The notes under the pieces are model-generated. The model was not told the DNA's origin, did no database searches, and was given only the letters and a program-made list of their open reading frames with translations. Shown here in pieces: positions 23,258-35,778 of a stretch of 64,000 bases of DNA. This DNA comes from Amaranthus tricolor (Eukaryota > Streptophyta > Magnoliopsida > Caryophyllales > Amaranthaceae): assembly GCF_026212465.1 (NCBI RefSeq), contig NC_080059.1, positions 17,359,021 to 17,423,020 on the forward strand, given 5' to 3'. Each line of letters begins with the position of its first letter. Position 1 is the stretch's first letter. A program made the translations under genes and the position numbers.

Positions 23258-26200
23258 TAATAGGAATTTTTGGACAACAGCTGCTGCCTCGGCATTGGCG
23301 CCCGATCCGAAAATGTTGGGTGTGTTTCGTTGTTGTTTTATGTACCCGATGTGTTAAAAAGCTCGTTAAACGCTTAAAATAATTAAAAATAATAATTGGA
23401 TGTTAGAAATTATGAAATTTGGTACCCAATATAATAGATGCGTGCCGGACGCAATGGTGAAGTCGGATTTTTCATTTGAATTTTCTAAACTGTCCGAAAT
23501 GGCCTGTAACACCCCGTAATTTATCGATTTAAAAAGAAAATATAATAAGATAAAAAAAATAAATAAGGTTATTAAATTATACTATTTTACATATATAATT
23601 ATAAGAATAAAGTAAATTAAATTTTAACGGTAACGAGTTTTATCACGTACGATGTCATCGCGTGACGTTTTTTTTCTGTTTTAACAATATCATAATAATT
23701 ACTTAATTAATTAATTAATTTTAAAAAAAATAATTAGGGGGAAATTGAAGGGGTGGCCGGTTGGTGGAGGCATGGGAGGAGTCTTCTAACTCCTCTCATA
23801 ATTGTGTATTATGGCACAATTATGACCATTATCTTAAGTACCTATTAATCCTTAAACTCCTTTGATTTTCCTCACCATTTCAAAACTTCAAGTAAACAAA
23901 AAAATTCAGAAATTTTCTCCCTTTTTGCTCCTTGAATTCGGCACATTCAAAAGGAAAAAAAAAATTCTTGTTGTTCAATCCAATCTTTTGATCAAAGGAT
24001 AAGTTTAATTGAATTGTTAATTATAGATTTTATATACTAAGATTTATAAAAGAATTATGCTTTATGTATGATGATATCCTATGACTTATAAGAGGATTGA
24101 ATATTTTTCTTTTATATATAAAAATTTTCTCTAATAATCCTTTAATAAACTATAATTTGTTAAAAGGATTAAGAAAAGAACTTCATGACCAATATTCTTT
24201 AACAAAATTTAAATTTGTTATAAGAATTAAGAATTTAAAGTTATATTGAAATTTAAATAAATTTCTTATGGTCAATTTTCTCTAACAAATTTTCAATTTG
24301 TTAGATGAAATTTAAATGGTATAAACCAAGTAGTGTAGTTATTCAACAGATTATAGATCCTTTAGCAAAATTTGACTTGTTTGAAGGATTGTGTTTATAC
24401 ATATACGTTTTGATTTAAAAAGGTGATTTGGTTTTATGATTCTCTACAAAATTTTAATTTGTCAAGAGAATCAAGTATTTAATTTAATTATCATATGAAA
24501 TTTTAAGTTCTTGAAGGATTTTGTGAATGTGATCTTGTTAGATGTATTTTGGTCATGGAATTTAAAGGATTAATCATTTGAATAATGTACATATAAAAAT
24601 AATAATAATAATAATAATAATGATGATAAAAAAATAATAATAATAATTTTCCGGGCAGCAGCAGTTCTGTCTCGGTAAAGGTGCCGATCCGGATACGTCA
24701 ATCGTGTTCCGTTGTTGTTTTATGTACCGATGTGTTAAAAACTCGCTAAACGTTTAAAATAATTAAAAATAGTAATTGGATGTTAGAAATTATGAAATTT
24801 GGTACCCAAGGTAATTGACGCGTTCTGAACGCAACGACGAAGTCAGATTTTTCATTTGAATTTTCTAAACTGTCCAAATCGATCATTTAAGTTTCTGGTT
24901 AAAGTTTACAAATTGGAACTATTAGGAATTTGATGAAAACATTTAAAATTATCAAATCCTAGTGATGTTAGTATGGAGTGGATTAAATGTGTAAACACGT
25001 TCTAATATGTAATTGTTTTGTGTGTGTGTGATATTTAGGACCTCAATTCATAAGAGGGCGAAATTTCTATCGTGGTTAAATATCGTTTGATTGTAGCACT
25101 TAAAGGTACACGCTTAGACCATACTGTTTATGTGGTTGTGCAAGTAGTGTTGTTTCATTCCTAATCGAGGCTTTGTAAATCACATAAGGATTAGACACCT
25201 CAAATAATTTGAAAGAAATTAATTGGAAATTGAGAATTTATGTGGTTGTCACCCAAAGGGGTTGACGTTTGGTTGTATTATGTTACCCAAAGGGGTTAAC
25301 GTATTGATTTGGATTATTATAATTATTGTTCCCATGGCAGTTTTGGATTATTACGGTCACCATGGGGGTATGCATACTTTAGCCTTTGACGACCCGAACA
25401 GGACGGGCAACGTCTTAGGTCGGTGGTTGCCTTGGGATTAGCTCTCCCAAGTGTATTCCTCCAAAAAGATTTGGATTTATACTTGAACGACCCGAACAGA
25501 CGGGCAACGTTACAAGTTGGAATTATCTAATAATGAATGATTTATACTTGAACGACCCGAACAGGACGGGCAACGTTACATGTTGAGATTAACTAATAAT
25601 GAATGTATTAGAGCCTATGCATGCTAGGATAAACATATTGCTTGTGTTCAACCTGATTGATATTTGTATGAAGTCTCTAACGTGTATTGGTTTGTTTCTT
25701 TGGAACCTACTGTGTGTTGTCATACGACGACTAGTAGGTTGATTGCAGGTGGGGTCTGGAGTGAGGTCTCGACTTAGAACCCGTAATCATCAAGACTATG
25801 CTATTATCTTTTTGTATTGGATTATGAGTAGAAAGAAACTCTGTACTTATGTAACAGGAGATAGTGTAGTCTTCTTTTCGCTTCCGCTTATTTCAATTAG
25901 CTTGTCTAAAGGCCTTTAGGCCTGACATATTTCCTTTCACGTTAGTACTGTTTTCTGTTTAGTTATATTTCTTTATCGACGGATCGTTGACGATCCTAGA
26001 GAAGACTTTTCTCTAAAGCCCAAGGAGTGAACCGGAATTTGTATTTTCTTATGGATTATCGGTTCACTTAAATCGGGCCGTTACAATGGTCACTTAAACC
26101 GGGCCGTTACATGGCCATTTAAGTTTCTTGTTAAAATTTAAAGTTTGGAACTATTGGAAATTGGATGAAAACATTGAAATTATCAAGTCTTAGTAACATC

Positions 26201-27233
26201 TTAGTAGTATGGAGTGGATTAAATGTGTAAACACGTTCTAATACGTGATCGTTTTGTGTGTGTTATTTAGGACCTCGATTCATAAGAGGGTGAAATTTTG
26301 TCGTTCTTGAACATCGTTTGTTGTAGCGCTTAAAGGTACACGCTTAGACCATACTGTTTCTATGGTTGTGCAAGTAGTGTTGTTTCATTTCTAATCGAGG
26401 CATTGTAAATCACATAAGGATTAGACATCTCAAATAAATTGAAAGAAGTTAACTTGGAAGTTGAGGATTTATGTGTTTGTTACCCAAAAGGGTTAACGTT
26501 TTGCTTTGGGTTATTACAATTATTGTTCCCATGGCAGTTTTGGATCATTATGGTCACCAAGGAGGTATGCATACTTTACCTCTGACGACCCACACAGGAC
26601 AGGCAACGTCTTAGGTCGATGGTTGCCTTGGGATTAGCTCTCCTAAGTGTATTCCTCCAAAAGGATTGGAGTTTTTACTTGAATGACCTGAACAGGACGA
26701 GCTATGTTACGAGTTGGGATTATCTAGTAATGAATGTATTAGAGCCTTTGCATGCTAGGATGAACACATTGCTTGTATTCAACCTGTTTGACAATTGTAT
26801 GCAGTCTCTGACGTGTATTGAAATTGTTCTTTGGAACTTGCTACTTGCTGTCATACGACGACTAACAGGTTGATTGCAGGTGGAGACTAGAGTGAGGGCT
26901 CAACCTAGGACATGTTATCATCAAGACAATGTGTTCTTATGTAATAAAATAATGAGTAGTAGCAATTTCAATTATGTAAAAAAATTTTAGTTCGGTTTCG
27001 TTCTCGTTTCGTTATTTCTGCTTAACTCTATTTGGAGGCTAATAGGCTCTCGAGATGTAAGATAGGATTTTTCGTAGGTTTGCTACCATCGTATGTTTTA
27101 TTTCTGGTTATTCATATTCTTTTATCGATGGAACGTTGACGATCCTAGAGAAGATGTTTCTTTAGTGTCCACTATGTGAACCGGGATCATGTTTTCATAT
27201 GATTTTTCGGGTCACTTAAGCCGGACCGTTACA
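21951..27233 (+). mobile_element. Solo LTR (gypsy, Tekay-like), interrupted by a second solo LTR
   Basis: Starts TGTAACACCC, ends GACCGTTACA, with ACTAG duplicated at 21946-21950 and 27234-27238. Net length is about 2.67 kb after removing the inner LTR. It shares landmarks with the LTR at 57591-59595 (GGTACCCAA around 23420; CATAAGAGG, CAACGTCTTAGG and GGTTGATTGCAGGTGG downstream of the inner insertion). It carries an internal (AAT)n tract at about 23206-23256. No internal coding region or PBS. It lies inside the LINE. Confidence 0.85.
23505..26111 (+). mobile_element. Solo LTR (same gypsy family) nested in the LTR above
   Basis: Starts TGTAACACCCCG, ends GGGCCGTTACA, with perfect duplication TGGCC at 23500-23504 and 26112-26116. 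Its sequence tracks that of the host LTR from end to end (GGGGTGGCCGG, CAATCTTTTGATCAAA, GGTACCCAAGGTAATTG), so it is a younger member of the same family. The last 26 bp are tandemly doubled: GGGCCGTTACA occurs at 26075-26085 and again at 26101-26111. Confidence 0.85.
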
Positions 27234-27238
27234 ACTAG

Positions 27239-29430
27239 GTTGCCAAGGATGGCTTCTATGATTTTCACCTTAGATCTAGGCATACGATGTTTGCGGTATA
27301 AGTCTTTCAAGCTTCGGACATTTCACGTCACCTTAAGCCATTGTCTCAACATGGCTATACATTGTCTACTTAATACACAATTGAAGAAAAGATGATCTTT
27401 CGTTTCTATCTGGGTGCCACAGATGGGGCATATGTTATCCTCAATCATCCCCACGTTCAGGATTTTTTGCTTTGTTTTCAGTTTGTCTTGGTACGCTAGC
27501 CACATTATGAATCGGCTCCTGGGTGTTGTAGCTCTATTTCACGTTGTGTTTGCCCACTCGACTTTAGCTTGAGTACCCATCAAATCTTTGTTGACTTTTG
27601 CTATGAAGTAGATGGGGGAGTTCATCCACTGGCTCAGAGAATCTTTTACTTTGCAAAGTTTTTGATCACCCAGCTTGCGGTAGCTGGGGCGTTAAAGAGG
27701 TCTCACCTGCCACCTTTCATATATATATTCCGTGTACCCACTTCACCCACAAGGAGTCTTGCTTCGTGCTAATTTGCCACGCGATTTTGCCAACTGCAGC
27801 AAGATTCCAGAAATAAAGGTTGCGCACTCCTAGGCCTCCTTCCTTTTTGGGCCTGCACACTTTTTCCCATTTAACGTTCCCGGCACACTATTGTCTGCAA
27901 CACCATGCCATAAATAGGAGCGACAAATATTGTTAATCTGGTGGAGGACTTTCTTGGGGAGTATGACAGTCTGGCTCCAATAGTTGGAGATACTCATGAG
28001 TATAGGGTTGACAAGCTGGAGATGAGTTGTGTAGGAAAGATACCTAGCATACCAAGACCTGATCCGGTTTGTCATCTTTTCCACTAGATATTCACAGTCT
28101 GCAATTGTGTACCGTTTGGAGTTGAGGGGCATCCCTAGGTAGTGGACAGGAATGTTTTCAAAGGTGAACTCCAGGCTTTGAGCTGCTTGATTTCTAAACT
28201 CCTAATCAACCCGGCAAGGTATATCTCTGATTTGGAGTTATTGGAGCATAGACCCGAACTTGCCGAAAAGGTTTCCACTCTTGCTTGAGAATCATTATAG
28301 ACTTCATATCCCCTTTACAGAACAACATTAAGTCATCAACGAAGACAAGGTGGTTGAGCTTCATTCTGAGGCATCGAGGGTGGAAGGAGAAGCCCTCGGT
28401 TTCCCTTACTACTTTGAGAATCCTGGACAGGTACTCCATTCCTATCACAAACAGGAGGGGGGACATGGGGTTCCCTTGTCTGACACCCCGTTTAGCTTTA
28501 AAAGATTCCATCGGAGAGCCATTAATCATCAGAGAGTACTGGGTGGAGGTTACACAAGACATGACGATTTTGATGAATCTACGTGGGAAGTTTAGGCCTA
28601 TCATCATATCTTTAAGAAAATCTAAATTCAAAGTGTCATAAGCTTTGCGCAGGTCCATCTTTAGGAGGCAGCTAGGGATGCAGTACTTTCTCCCATAGTG
28701 CTTCACTATATCTTGGCACAGCAGGATGTTGTGGAGGATGTTGTGCCTTTCAACAAAAGCCCCCTGATTGGGGCTGATAATGGAGCCAAGGACTAGCTTA
28801 AGCTTCCTGCAAATGAGCTTGGATATGCATTTATATATAACATTGCAGCATGAGATGGGACGGTAGTCTCCTGGACCAGTGGGACAATGGATTTCGGGAA
28901 TTAATGTAATTGCTGTGACAATCCATTCCTTAGGGAGTGTCCCTGTAGCAAAAAAGTTCTGGACATCTCAAATCAAATCTGTTCTGACCACCAGCCAAGC
29001 TGCTTTGTAGAAACCACTATTGAAGCCCTCAACACCGGGTGCTTTGTCTTCAAGGATGCTCTAGAGTGCTTTCTTGATTTCATTAGGAGAGAAAGAGAGT
29101 GAAAGGATGTTGTGTTGACTCTCAATGAGGATAGGACCCTGTTGGATAACATTCATATTGATAGGACGTCTATCTTTGGTGTCGGTGCACAAGAGGTCCC
29201 TGTAATATGCTTGGAATATCTCTTGGATCCTGGATTGGTCAAAAGTGGCCTCATCTACTACATGGAGCACATTGATGGTATTCGCCCTATGCCTCTGTTT
29301 AATGGACTGGTGGAAAAAATTTGTGTTCTCATCCCCCATAGTGAGCCAATTTATTTTCGCTTTCTGCGTAAGAGCTGAGTCCCTCTCTTACTTAGCTTTT
29401 TTGAGGGTATTTGCCATAAAACATTCAACA
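27239..29430 (-). pseudogene. LINE ORF2 reverse transcriptase and zf-RVT region
   Basis: In minus-strand order: KINWLTMGDENTNFFHQS (29340-29290); RT blocks GDYRPISCCNVIYKCISKLI, NQGAFVERHNILHN, LKMDLRKAYDTL, GVRQGNPMSPLLF and the catalytic box as FVDDLMLF; then IRSWYARYLSYTTHLQLV and, at 27505-27323, the zinc-binding zf-RVT domain (CPICGTQIETKDHLFFNC). This copies LINE RNA into the genome when intact. Frameshifts and stops (for example near 29060, 28730, 28200, 27830 and 27510) and the missing endonuclease make it inactive. Confidence 0.85.
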
Positions 29431-29436
29431 TTCAAC

Positions 29437-29515
<79 letters not shown>

Positions 29516-29522
29516 GTGATTC

Positions 29523-29596
<74 letters not shown>

Positions 29597-29620
29597 TTTA
29601 TTTTTATTATTATTATTATT
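29437..29620. repeat. (TTA)n microsatellite, two blocks
   Basis: About 25 and 32 units separated by GTGATTC at 29516-29522. It begins where LINE homology ends. Confidence 0.95.
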
Positions 29621-29680
29621 ATTTTGGTTTTATGAAGCTGATGATGATGTTGTTGATATTAATATAAAAATAAGAATTAA

Positions 29681-29738
29681 TAATAATGATAACAATAATA
29701 ATAATAATAATAATAATAACAATAATAATAATAATAAT

Positions 29739-29835
<97 letters not shown>

Positions 29836-29836
29836 G
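29681..29836. repeat. Compound (AAT)n-(AAC)n-(AAT)n microsatellite
   Basis: (AAT)n with interruptions, then about 17 AAC units (29739-29790), then about 14 AAT units. Confidence 0.95.
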
Positions 29837-29894
29837 TAATACCTTAACTACTATTATTTATCATTAATAAAAAAAATTATAATAACAAACTCAA

Positions 29895-30107
29895 TGAAAC
29901 CAAATCAGATCAGATCAGACCAGACCAGACCAGATCAGACTCAGACCAGATCAGTTCAGATTAGACCAGATCAGATCAAAAAAATTCAGATCAGATCAGA
30001 CTAAATCAAACCAAATCAGATCAAACTGAATCAAACCAGATCAGATAAGATCAAATCAGACCATAGTAAATTCAGATTAGATCCAATCATATCAAACGAA
30101 GAGAACA
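29895..30107. repeat. (AGATC/AGACC)n array with GAAGAGAACA edge
   Basis: Units AGATC and AGACC, decaying rightwards to AAATC variants, end at ATCAAACGAAGAGAACA. The same units with the inverted edge are at 19551-19735. Confidence 0.7.
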
Positions 30108-30732
30108 GACCCTAAACCTAAATAATATTACAATACAAATTCTGAAATCAAACAATTTCTCAAAAAAATTATCTCTATTAAATTGACGCAATATACACTT
30201 ACTGTCTCAAAATAATCAATTACAGTTTTAAAGTTATCAATTTTATTAATCTTAAAACAATTACTTACAACCTTAACATGATGACTTATAAATTATAATC
30301 ATAAAATAAACACTTATATTCTTAAAATAATTAATTAGACAAATATGCTAATTATATAAACTCATCTCAAAGACAAACTCATACAAATTACAAAACTTGC
30401 TGATACAACAAAGGCTAAATCATACATCTAAGAATATCCATTTGAAATTTCCACACAAAATTCTTTAAATCCTCGATCTTAGCCACATTTCCTTTAATGA
30501 AATTTCTCCACAATAAATTTTTAATTTTTATTTACATATTTTTTCTCTTTTTAATATTATCCACACAATTTCAACATTTTCACTATTATGTAATCTGTGT
30601 CATTTCTATTATTACAATTTCAACGGACAGAGGAGTATTTAAATGATTATTTGAAGTAATAGTGCAAGTATCTTCTTGTATAAGACTAATGTCTATCACA
30701 TTGGACCATTTAAAGCTCTGGTAACAACAGCC
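30108..30732. other. Sequence downstream of SNRNP25, no gene
   Basis: AT-rich; presumably contains the 3' UTR and poly(A) region of the minus-strand gene. No other feature seen. Confidence 0.4.
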
Positions 30733-33700
30733 TCACGCGTACTTGTTCAAACCGTGGAAAAAGCGATGTTTTTTGCTCCGAGTATGCTTCTGAAATTGCC
30801 TCGCTACAACAAAAGGGATAAACTGCACCTGCGGAACAAAAAAGAGGTACTATGCCAGTAAAACTCATCATCAACCAGGAACAGGATACAAATAATCAAA
30901 GCAAATGCAAGTATTGCTTTTGTTTGTTCAAAAAACAGCGAAAGTCGAATGTAACGAGAAAGTGTAGCCATTACTTGAGCATACTTTAATGGACTTGAAA
31001 GTTGGCAAAAACAATAAAAATGGATACCTGAGAATTATTGCGTATGCCAAAATCCTGAAGTGCTGTACTTTCATCGAGAAGTTTGTCATTGCGATACAAG
31101 AGGCAATAATTCGCCCATACGTGTTTCCTGTAATTTCAATAGAATGTTGGGCCAAGATACTCTTTCTAATCTACACCAAGTTAATAAGTATTATAAACCT
31201 GTGTGCCCCAGAGCAAGACATTTATAATATAGATACATGATGCTCCAGAACTGCTGATACTGAATTCAACATACATATTCAATCTATAATACTAAAGTAC
31301 ATTCCGTTCTATTAACCCAAATAGCTCCCACCTATGCAGGGTTTAGGGGATACGATGAACGCAACCTATAATACTTACTGAATTGAAGTACATTAATCTA
31401 TGTTTCCCTCCTAAACTCCCTTCAGTTCCTCACCTACTCCCTTACCCAAGTCCTTATTCAACTCTTTTATCAGATCAGAAAACTCTAAATGGAAATTAAA
31501 GTCATTTCTTCATTTCACTCATTTAAAAAAGATATGAAAAGAATAACGGGTCAACCTCAAATGAAAAGAAACAGGGATACAAATAACAAGTCATGTCTGA
31601 GCTACATGTTGCTATACACAGTCTTAGCTAGTAATGCTCGTAAAAGAAGAGAATGATGAAATTCCTTGTATTAAACTGCAATTGCAGAAAATTTAGAAAC
31701 TAACAAGCTTTTGAGAGGCTTGTTCTCTTCCAAGAAAAACTAAGAAAATGTAAAGCTAACATAAGAAAACTTCATGATTCATCTCATGCCTTCTCTCCTC
31801 TTGATTAACTATTTGAGCACTTGCATTCGATTCTTCCACAAGCTTCTTGTAACTAACATCATTCCTAGTCAAGTAAGCTTATTCTTACCTGCTTTTGTCT
31901 TTATTTACCACTAAAATCTCCTAATTAACTGCTGCGAATCATTCTTTATAAGCTATTTCCAGACGATTAATTTTGTTGTTCACAACACGCCCCTTGCAAG
32001 CTTGGTATCTTGCAATACCGGAAAGATTGCTTTGGGGACTGCAATGGAGGAGCTTCAGAACTTGAACTATGTCGACGGCTGAACTCTGAGAATATTCATG
32101 TAAAGTGTTGGGAGGAGTGGGCACATTACTGGGTTGGTTTTATGGGTTCTCTGACTAGGAAAACAAAGAATAGAACGGGCGCATTACAACTTTGACATTT
32201 TAAAGAATTAAATCCCAAAAATTAGGTGGGCTACATAAACTAGTCGGTCATTCCCAGTGGTCATCCACATAAATTTTTCTCTATTCATATCGATTTCCTA
32301 CCATCTCAACCTGTAAATTCAAATTCTTCATATTCGTTTCCACTCCTACCCTTCGGGTCCTCTTTGGTCTTCCTTATCCTCTTTTAAATCCCTCAAGTTC
32401 CAACTTTCTATAATCCTAACCGTTTCGCCAATACTACATTGTTGCACAAACCCAAATTATCTTAAACGACTATCTTTCATCTTATCCCGAATACCCCTTT
32501 GCAACGATCACTAAAATCTACCACACAACAAGGAGCAATTTAAGGTAAGTGGTTAGCTCCCAAACTTCTGCTCATCTCCAACAAGACATGGAAGCATGTG
32601 AATCAGCATCAAGCTGAGATGAATCTTCCATCAAAACTGGTTTCTATAGCAACAATGCCTTGAAACTCTTAATTAGCAGAGGCTTTGTCTGCAGCTACCT
32701 TTTGATTTACATAAAACCCAGGCTATAACAGAACATCAAAAACTCAATGTTCATAAATCAATTCCTAAATGCTCTAATAACCATGTATAAAAAGAATTAT
32801 TTGAGAATTACATCCTTAAGATGTATGCCTTTTGCGAATTGCCACCTCAATTTTTTTATTTGCGAATTAAAACCACCAAAATATCAAAGTTTACAGAATT
32901 CAGGCCAAATCATAGGATCCCGACTATTTTAGCTTGAAGTATGCCATAGATATTGATACTTTGGTGTCTCTAACCCGCAAAAAAATATATTGAGGCTGTA
33001 ATTCACAAATAGCCTAAACTTTAAGGCTGGAATTCGCAAATTATTCATATAAAAAAAGGACAGTCTAAGTCTTTCGCTCACTACCCATTCATGAAGAGCA
33101 TATTATGAAAGTATCCTCCAATGAGTTCAATCTCAATTTCAACACTTCATTTGTGACTCGTGAGTAATTTGTGTAGTGCACGCTTCGTGCACCAATGACA
33201 TTATATATTTATGCTGACCCAAAGGCCACAAGCAAGGAAATTTCGTTCGATTCATGAACCCGTAATGCAAAATGATACATCCCAGTGCAACACAAAGCTA
33301 CTTCGACTGCATGAAATATCATTATACAAATATCTTGATTCTCATCAATTAAAACTGTCTACCAATTTGATTCTCCTCAATCAGAGCTGCCTGCCAACTC
33401 AATTCATTTTGGAGTACTCTGACACGATAATGCTATCACCTCAATGTATCACTTGGCTCCTTAGTGAACCTTTATAGTACTTGAGGAGAGGAGAAGATCA
33501 GTATAAAATTTTATTGGACTATTTGTCAGAGAATCAAAGATTTATAGACGGCCAAATATAAGAATCAGCCAAAATTACCCAAATATTTGTCCTTCACCAT
33601 TCACATTTCTTTCAACTTCAAATTACAATGAGCTCAAAAAATTACTTTGGATACTCTTATCAAAATTGAGAGTCCTATGACAACAAGTCACACGCAAAAG

Positions 33701-34728
33701 TCTCTTTGAAGAAAAATAACCATGTTAAAAAAAGTACACCATAAAATTCTTCCATTACATTTACTTTCCAAAGGTCATTGAAGTTTATCCAATGCACAAT
33801 TTGGTTTTTTTGGGGGTTGAATGTAAACAACAGACCACCAGAAAACAAACTATAAATGCACTAAATTACTACAGAAGTCCATAGAGAATAAATCATACCA
33901 AGAAATTTGACGATGGCCCATCCGTGATTGCTCCAAATCGTTGACTTTCTTTTTAATAGCAAGCTTTAAATCCTTCACTGTCGCAGTATTCATGACTACA
34001 ACATCTGAAAATATGCAATAAAATACATCAGAAGTTCATCGAATCAAAGAATGCATACATGGGCTGAGCTATTGGTCGGCTAGTCGATCTCAACCCACCC
34101 TCAAAAATCAGTCAAAATGTTGTATATATAGAGTATTTAACCTACCAATTACTTTAACTCTCTTCACACAGTTTTCACCTAAAACCAGTTCTTATTTCAG
34201 CTCTTTTGTGAAAGCCAGCCACAACCCTACACTTCTTCCAATTTTCGACCCTTCACGTAATTTTTTTGTAATGTCGATATGAATTTCTAGGTTTCCTCAC
34301 CTAAAGTCTTGTGTTTACCTCTAAATGCACATCAATCTGTTAGTAAAAATGCATAGATAAAATAAGACTCCACTCGCTGAATTTTCGACCCCTAACCCTA
34401 GATATTGATTTGTGAAAATGCAAAAGAGAAAAGAGAGAATACCAAAGGAAGAATCAGGCTTGAGAACTGAGATACGCATGGCACTACCAAGCTCCAAGCT
34501 AATAAGGGTGTCAACATCGGATAAAGTAGGGTTCTTTGGGACATCAGCGAGAACAGGGTCGTCTAGTAGAGCTGCTAATGTTGAATTCAGCCTTGCCCTC
34601 TTTACGTTCTCACTGCTGTAGACTGCTCCTCCACCTCCAGAAGTTGAACCTTCCTCAATCTTCTCACTCAGTTCCATGCTGCTTTCTCTATCTAGGGAAT
34701 TAGTGTCTTGCCTATTTTGTTGTAACAT
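30733..34728 (-). CDS. SNRNP25: U11/U12 small nuclear ribonucleoprotein 25-kDa protein, four exons
   Basis: SNRNP25 is a ubiquitin-fold protein of the U11/U12 di-snRNP, which recognises U12-type introns in the nucleus. Exons: 34728-34443, 34004-33899, 31127-31028 and 30828-30733; all junctions are GT/AG and keep frame (286+106+100+96 = 588 bp, 195 codons plus TGA). Exon 1 has an acidic, Gly/Ser-rich start, then LDDPVLADVPKNPTLSDVDT and LELGSAMRISVLK. Exon 2: VVVMNTATVKDLKLAIKKKV and RMGHRQISW. Exon 3: KHVWANYCLLYRNDKLLDES and LQDFGIRNNSQ. Exon 4: FIPFVVARQFQKHTRSKKHR and a basic end. The ATG at 34728 has context CCACCATGT; MELSEK, 17 codons later, is an alternative. Introns are 438, 2771 and 199 bp. 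No stops or shifts; looks functional. It is the only clear host gene here. Confidence 0.9.
32195..32545 (-). mobile_element. RTE-type LINE 3' remnant in intron 2 of SNRNP25
   Basis: On the minus strand the piece reads through degraded coding sequence (AAAAGAGGATAAGGAAGACC for the KRxRGRPKT-like motif near 32370) and ends GTAGCCCACCTAATTTTTGG, similar to the 3' end of plant RTE LINEs. It is truncated and full of stops. Identification by phrase recognition only. Confidence 0.45.
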
Positions 34729-35300
34729 GGTGGAAATTCTTGTTATACCTTTCTCTCTGGATTGTTTTACAAAAATTATTTAGCAGTGGAAATCATCAAT
34801 GATGAACTTTCACAATGAAATTACAGCATGACATCAAAATTTTTAAGATTGAAAGAAAATTACAACTAAAATTGAGATTGCTACGAAATTTCTGAAATGA
34901 AAGCTTCATATACAATCTTCTTAAGATTTTTTATGGAGAAAAAACTTCACCAAAGGAACATATAGATTGAAGAACTACTATGAAATTAACTATTACTCAC
35001 ATTTAAGAAATAACAATGTAAAATAATTTGTAGGAATACGACCAAGACGATTACCCCCAAAAGGAAACGAGTGAACTAGGATACGATCGCCGACAAGAGC
35101 ATTTTGCAGAGCTTTGGGGGCGCTTGGTATGCGGGATTATGTATGTATGTATATGTATATAGTGGCTATAACATCTCTCTAAGAGACAACTCTTAGGAGG
35201 TCCAACCCAAAAAAATTGCTTTTTAAATTCCCACGGTTTCCAAATAGAAACACAAAAATTTCGTTCCATATTGAAATTGTTGCTCGAAATTCATCAGTAA
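34729..35300 (-). promoter_or_regulatory. Upstream region of SNRNP25
   Basis: Holds the 5' UTR and promoter of the minus-strand gene. Sequence at 35040-35130 is less AT-rich than its surroundings and may be leader exon. ATCCAG at about 34760-34770 on the minus strand could be a splice acceptor for a leader intron. No convincing TATA box. Confidence 0.3.
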
Positions 35301-35549
35301 TCCAATGGAAGATTTAATGCTAAATATTGATAAATCTTCATCTCAAAATCAATCTGATCATGATACAAATGAAATAACTAGTATAATAATTTTAATTCAT
35401 AATGAATATTTTTTTTCATTCACTTAATAAATTTGATAATGAAATTCTAACTAATATTTTAATTATTGAAATTAGTTTCAACACTTGATAATCTAATGCT
35501 AGAATTTGATAATCAAAATAAGATAAAAGATGAAAAAAGCAATACCAAT

Positions 35550-35778
35550 ACATTAGATGAAGGTATATGCTTTGTGTATTCATCATTTATTATACTACAC
35601 ATGGGTTTTTAAGTATATGCAGAGTAAGTATTGAGTGTATGTAAAGTAAAGATTTGGTGTATACAAAGTAGGGATTTTGTGTAAGTGAAGTTGGGGTATA
35701 GTAAATGTCACGTAAGGGTTTATTGTAGGTCAAGTAAGAATCTAGGATACATAAGGTAGGGGTTTAGGTTATGCAAAG
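35550..35778. repeat. Degenerate minisatellite, core TATGCAAAGTAGGGGTTT
   Basis: About nine variants of a 22-30-bp unit (GTATGCAGAGTAAGTATTGA, GTATACAAAGTAGGGATTT, TTATGCAAAGTAGGATAGG). A related phrase (ATGCAAAGTAGGTATT) recurs at about 49866. Confidence 0.5.

Larger units (their letters stand above)
21226..29436 (-). mobile_element. 5'-truncated L1-type LINE, split by a solo LTR
   Basis: Coding remnants of a non-LTR reverse transcriptase run on the minus strand from about 29430 to 27239 and continue at 21945-21792. The break is the solo LTR 21951-27233 with ACTAG duplication; the protein frame joins across it (GNL then VYAIWRARNEA). Without insertions the LINE is about 2.9 kb, lacking the 5' end, ORF1 and the endonuclease. 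About 560 bp of 3' untranslated sequence follow the stop at 21794-21792, then the (TAA)n tail. Confidence 0.8.

Noticed and set aside
25223..26873. Open frames at 25223-25441 and 26619-26873
   Set aside because: They lie inside non-coding LTR sequence and are not conserved between the related LTR copies.
30829..31027. Possible U12-type intron in SNRNP25 (donor GTATCCAT)
   Set aside because: The donor only partly fits the (A/G)TATCCTT consensus and no TTCCTTAAC branch site lies near the acceptor; treated as a U2-type intron.
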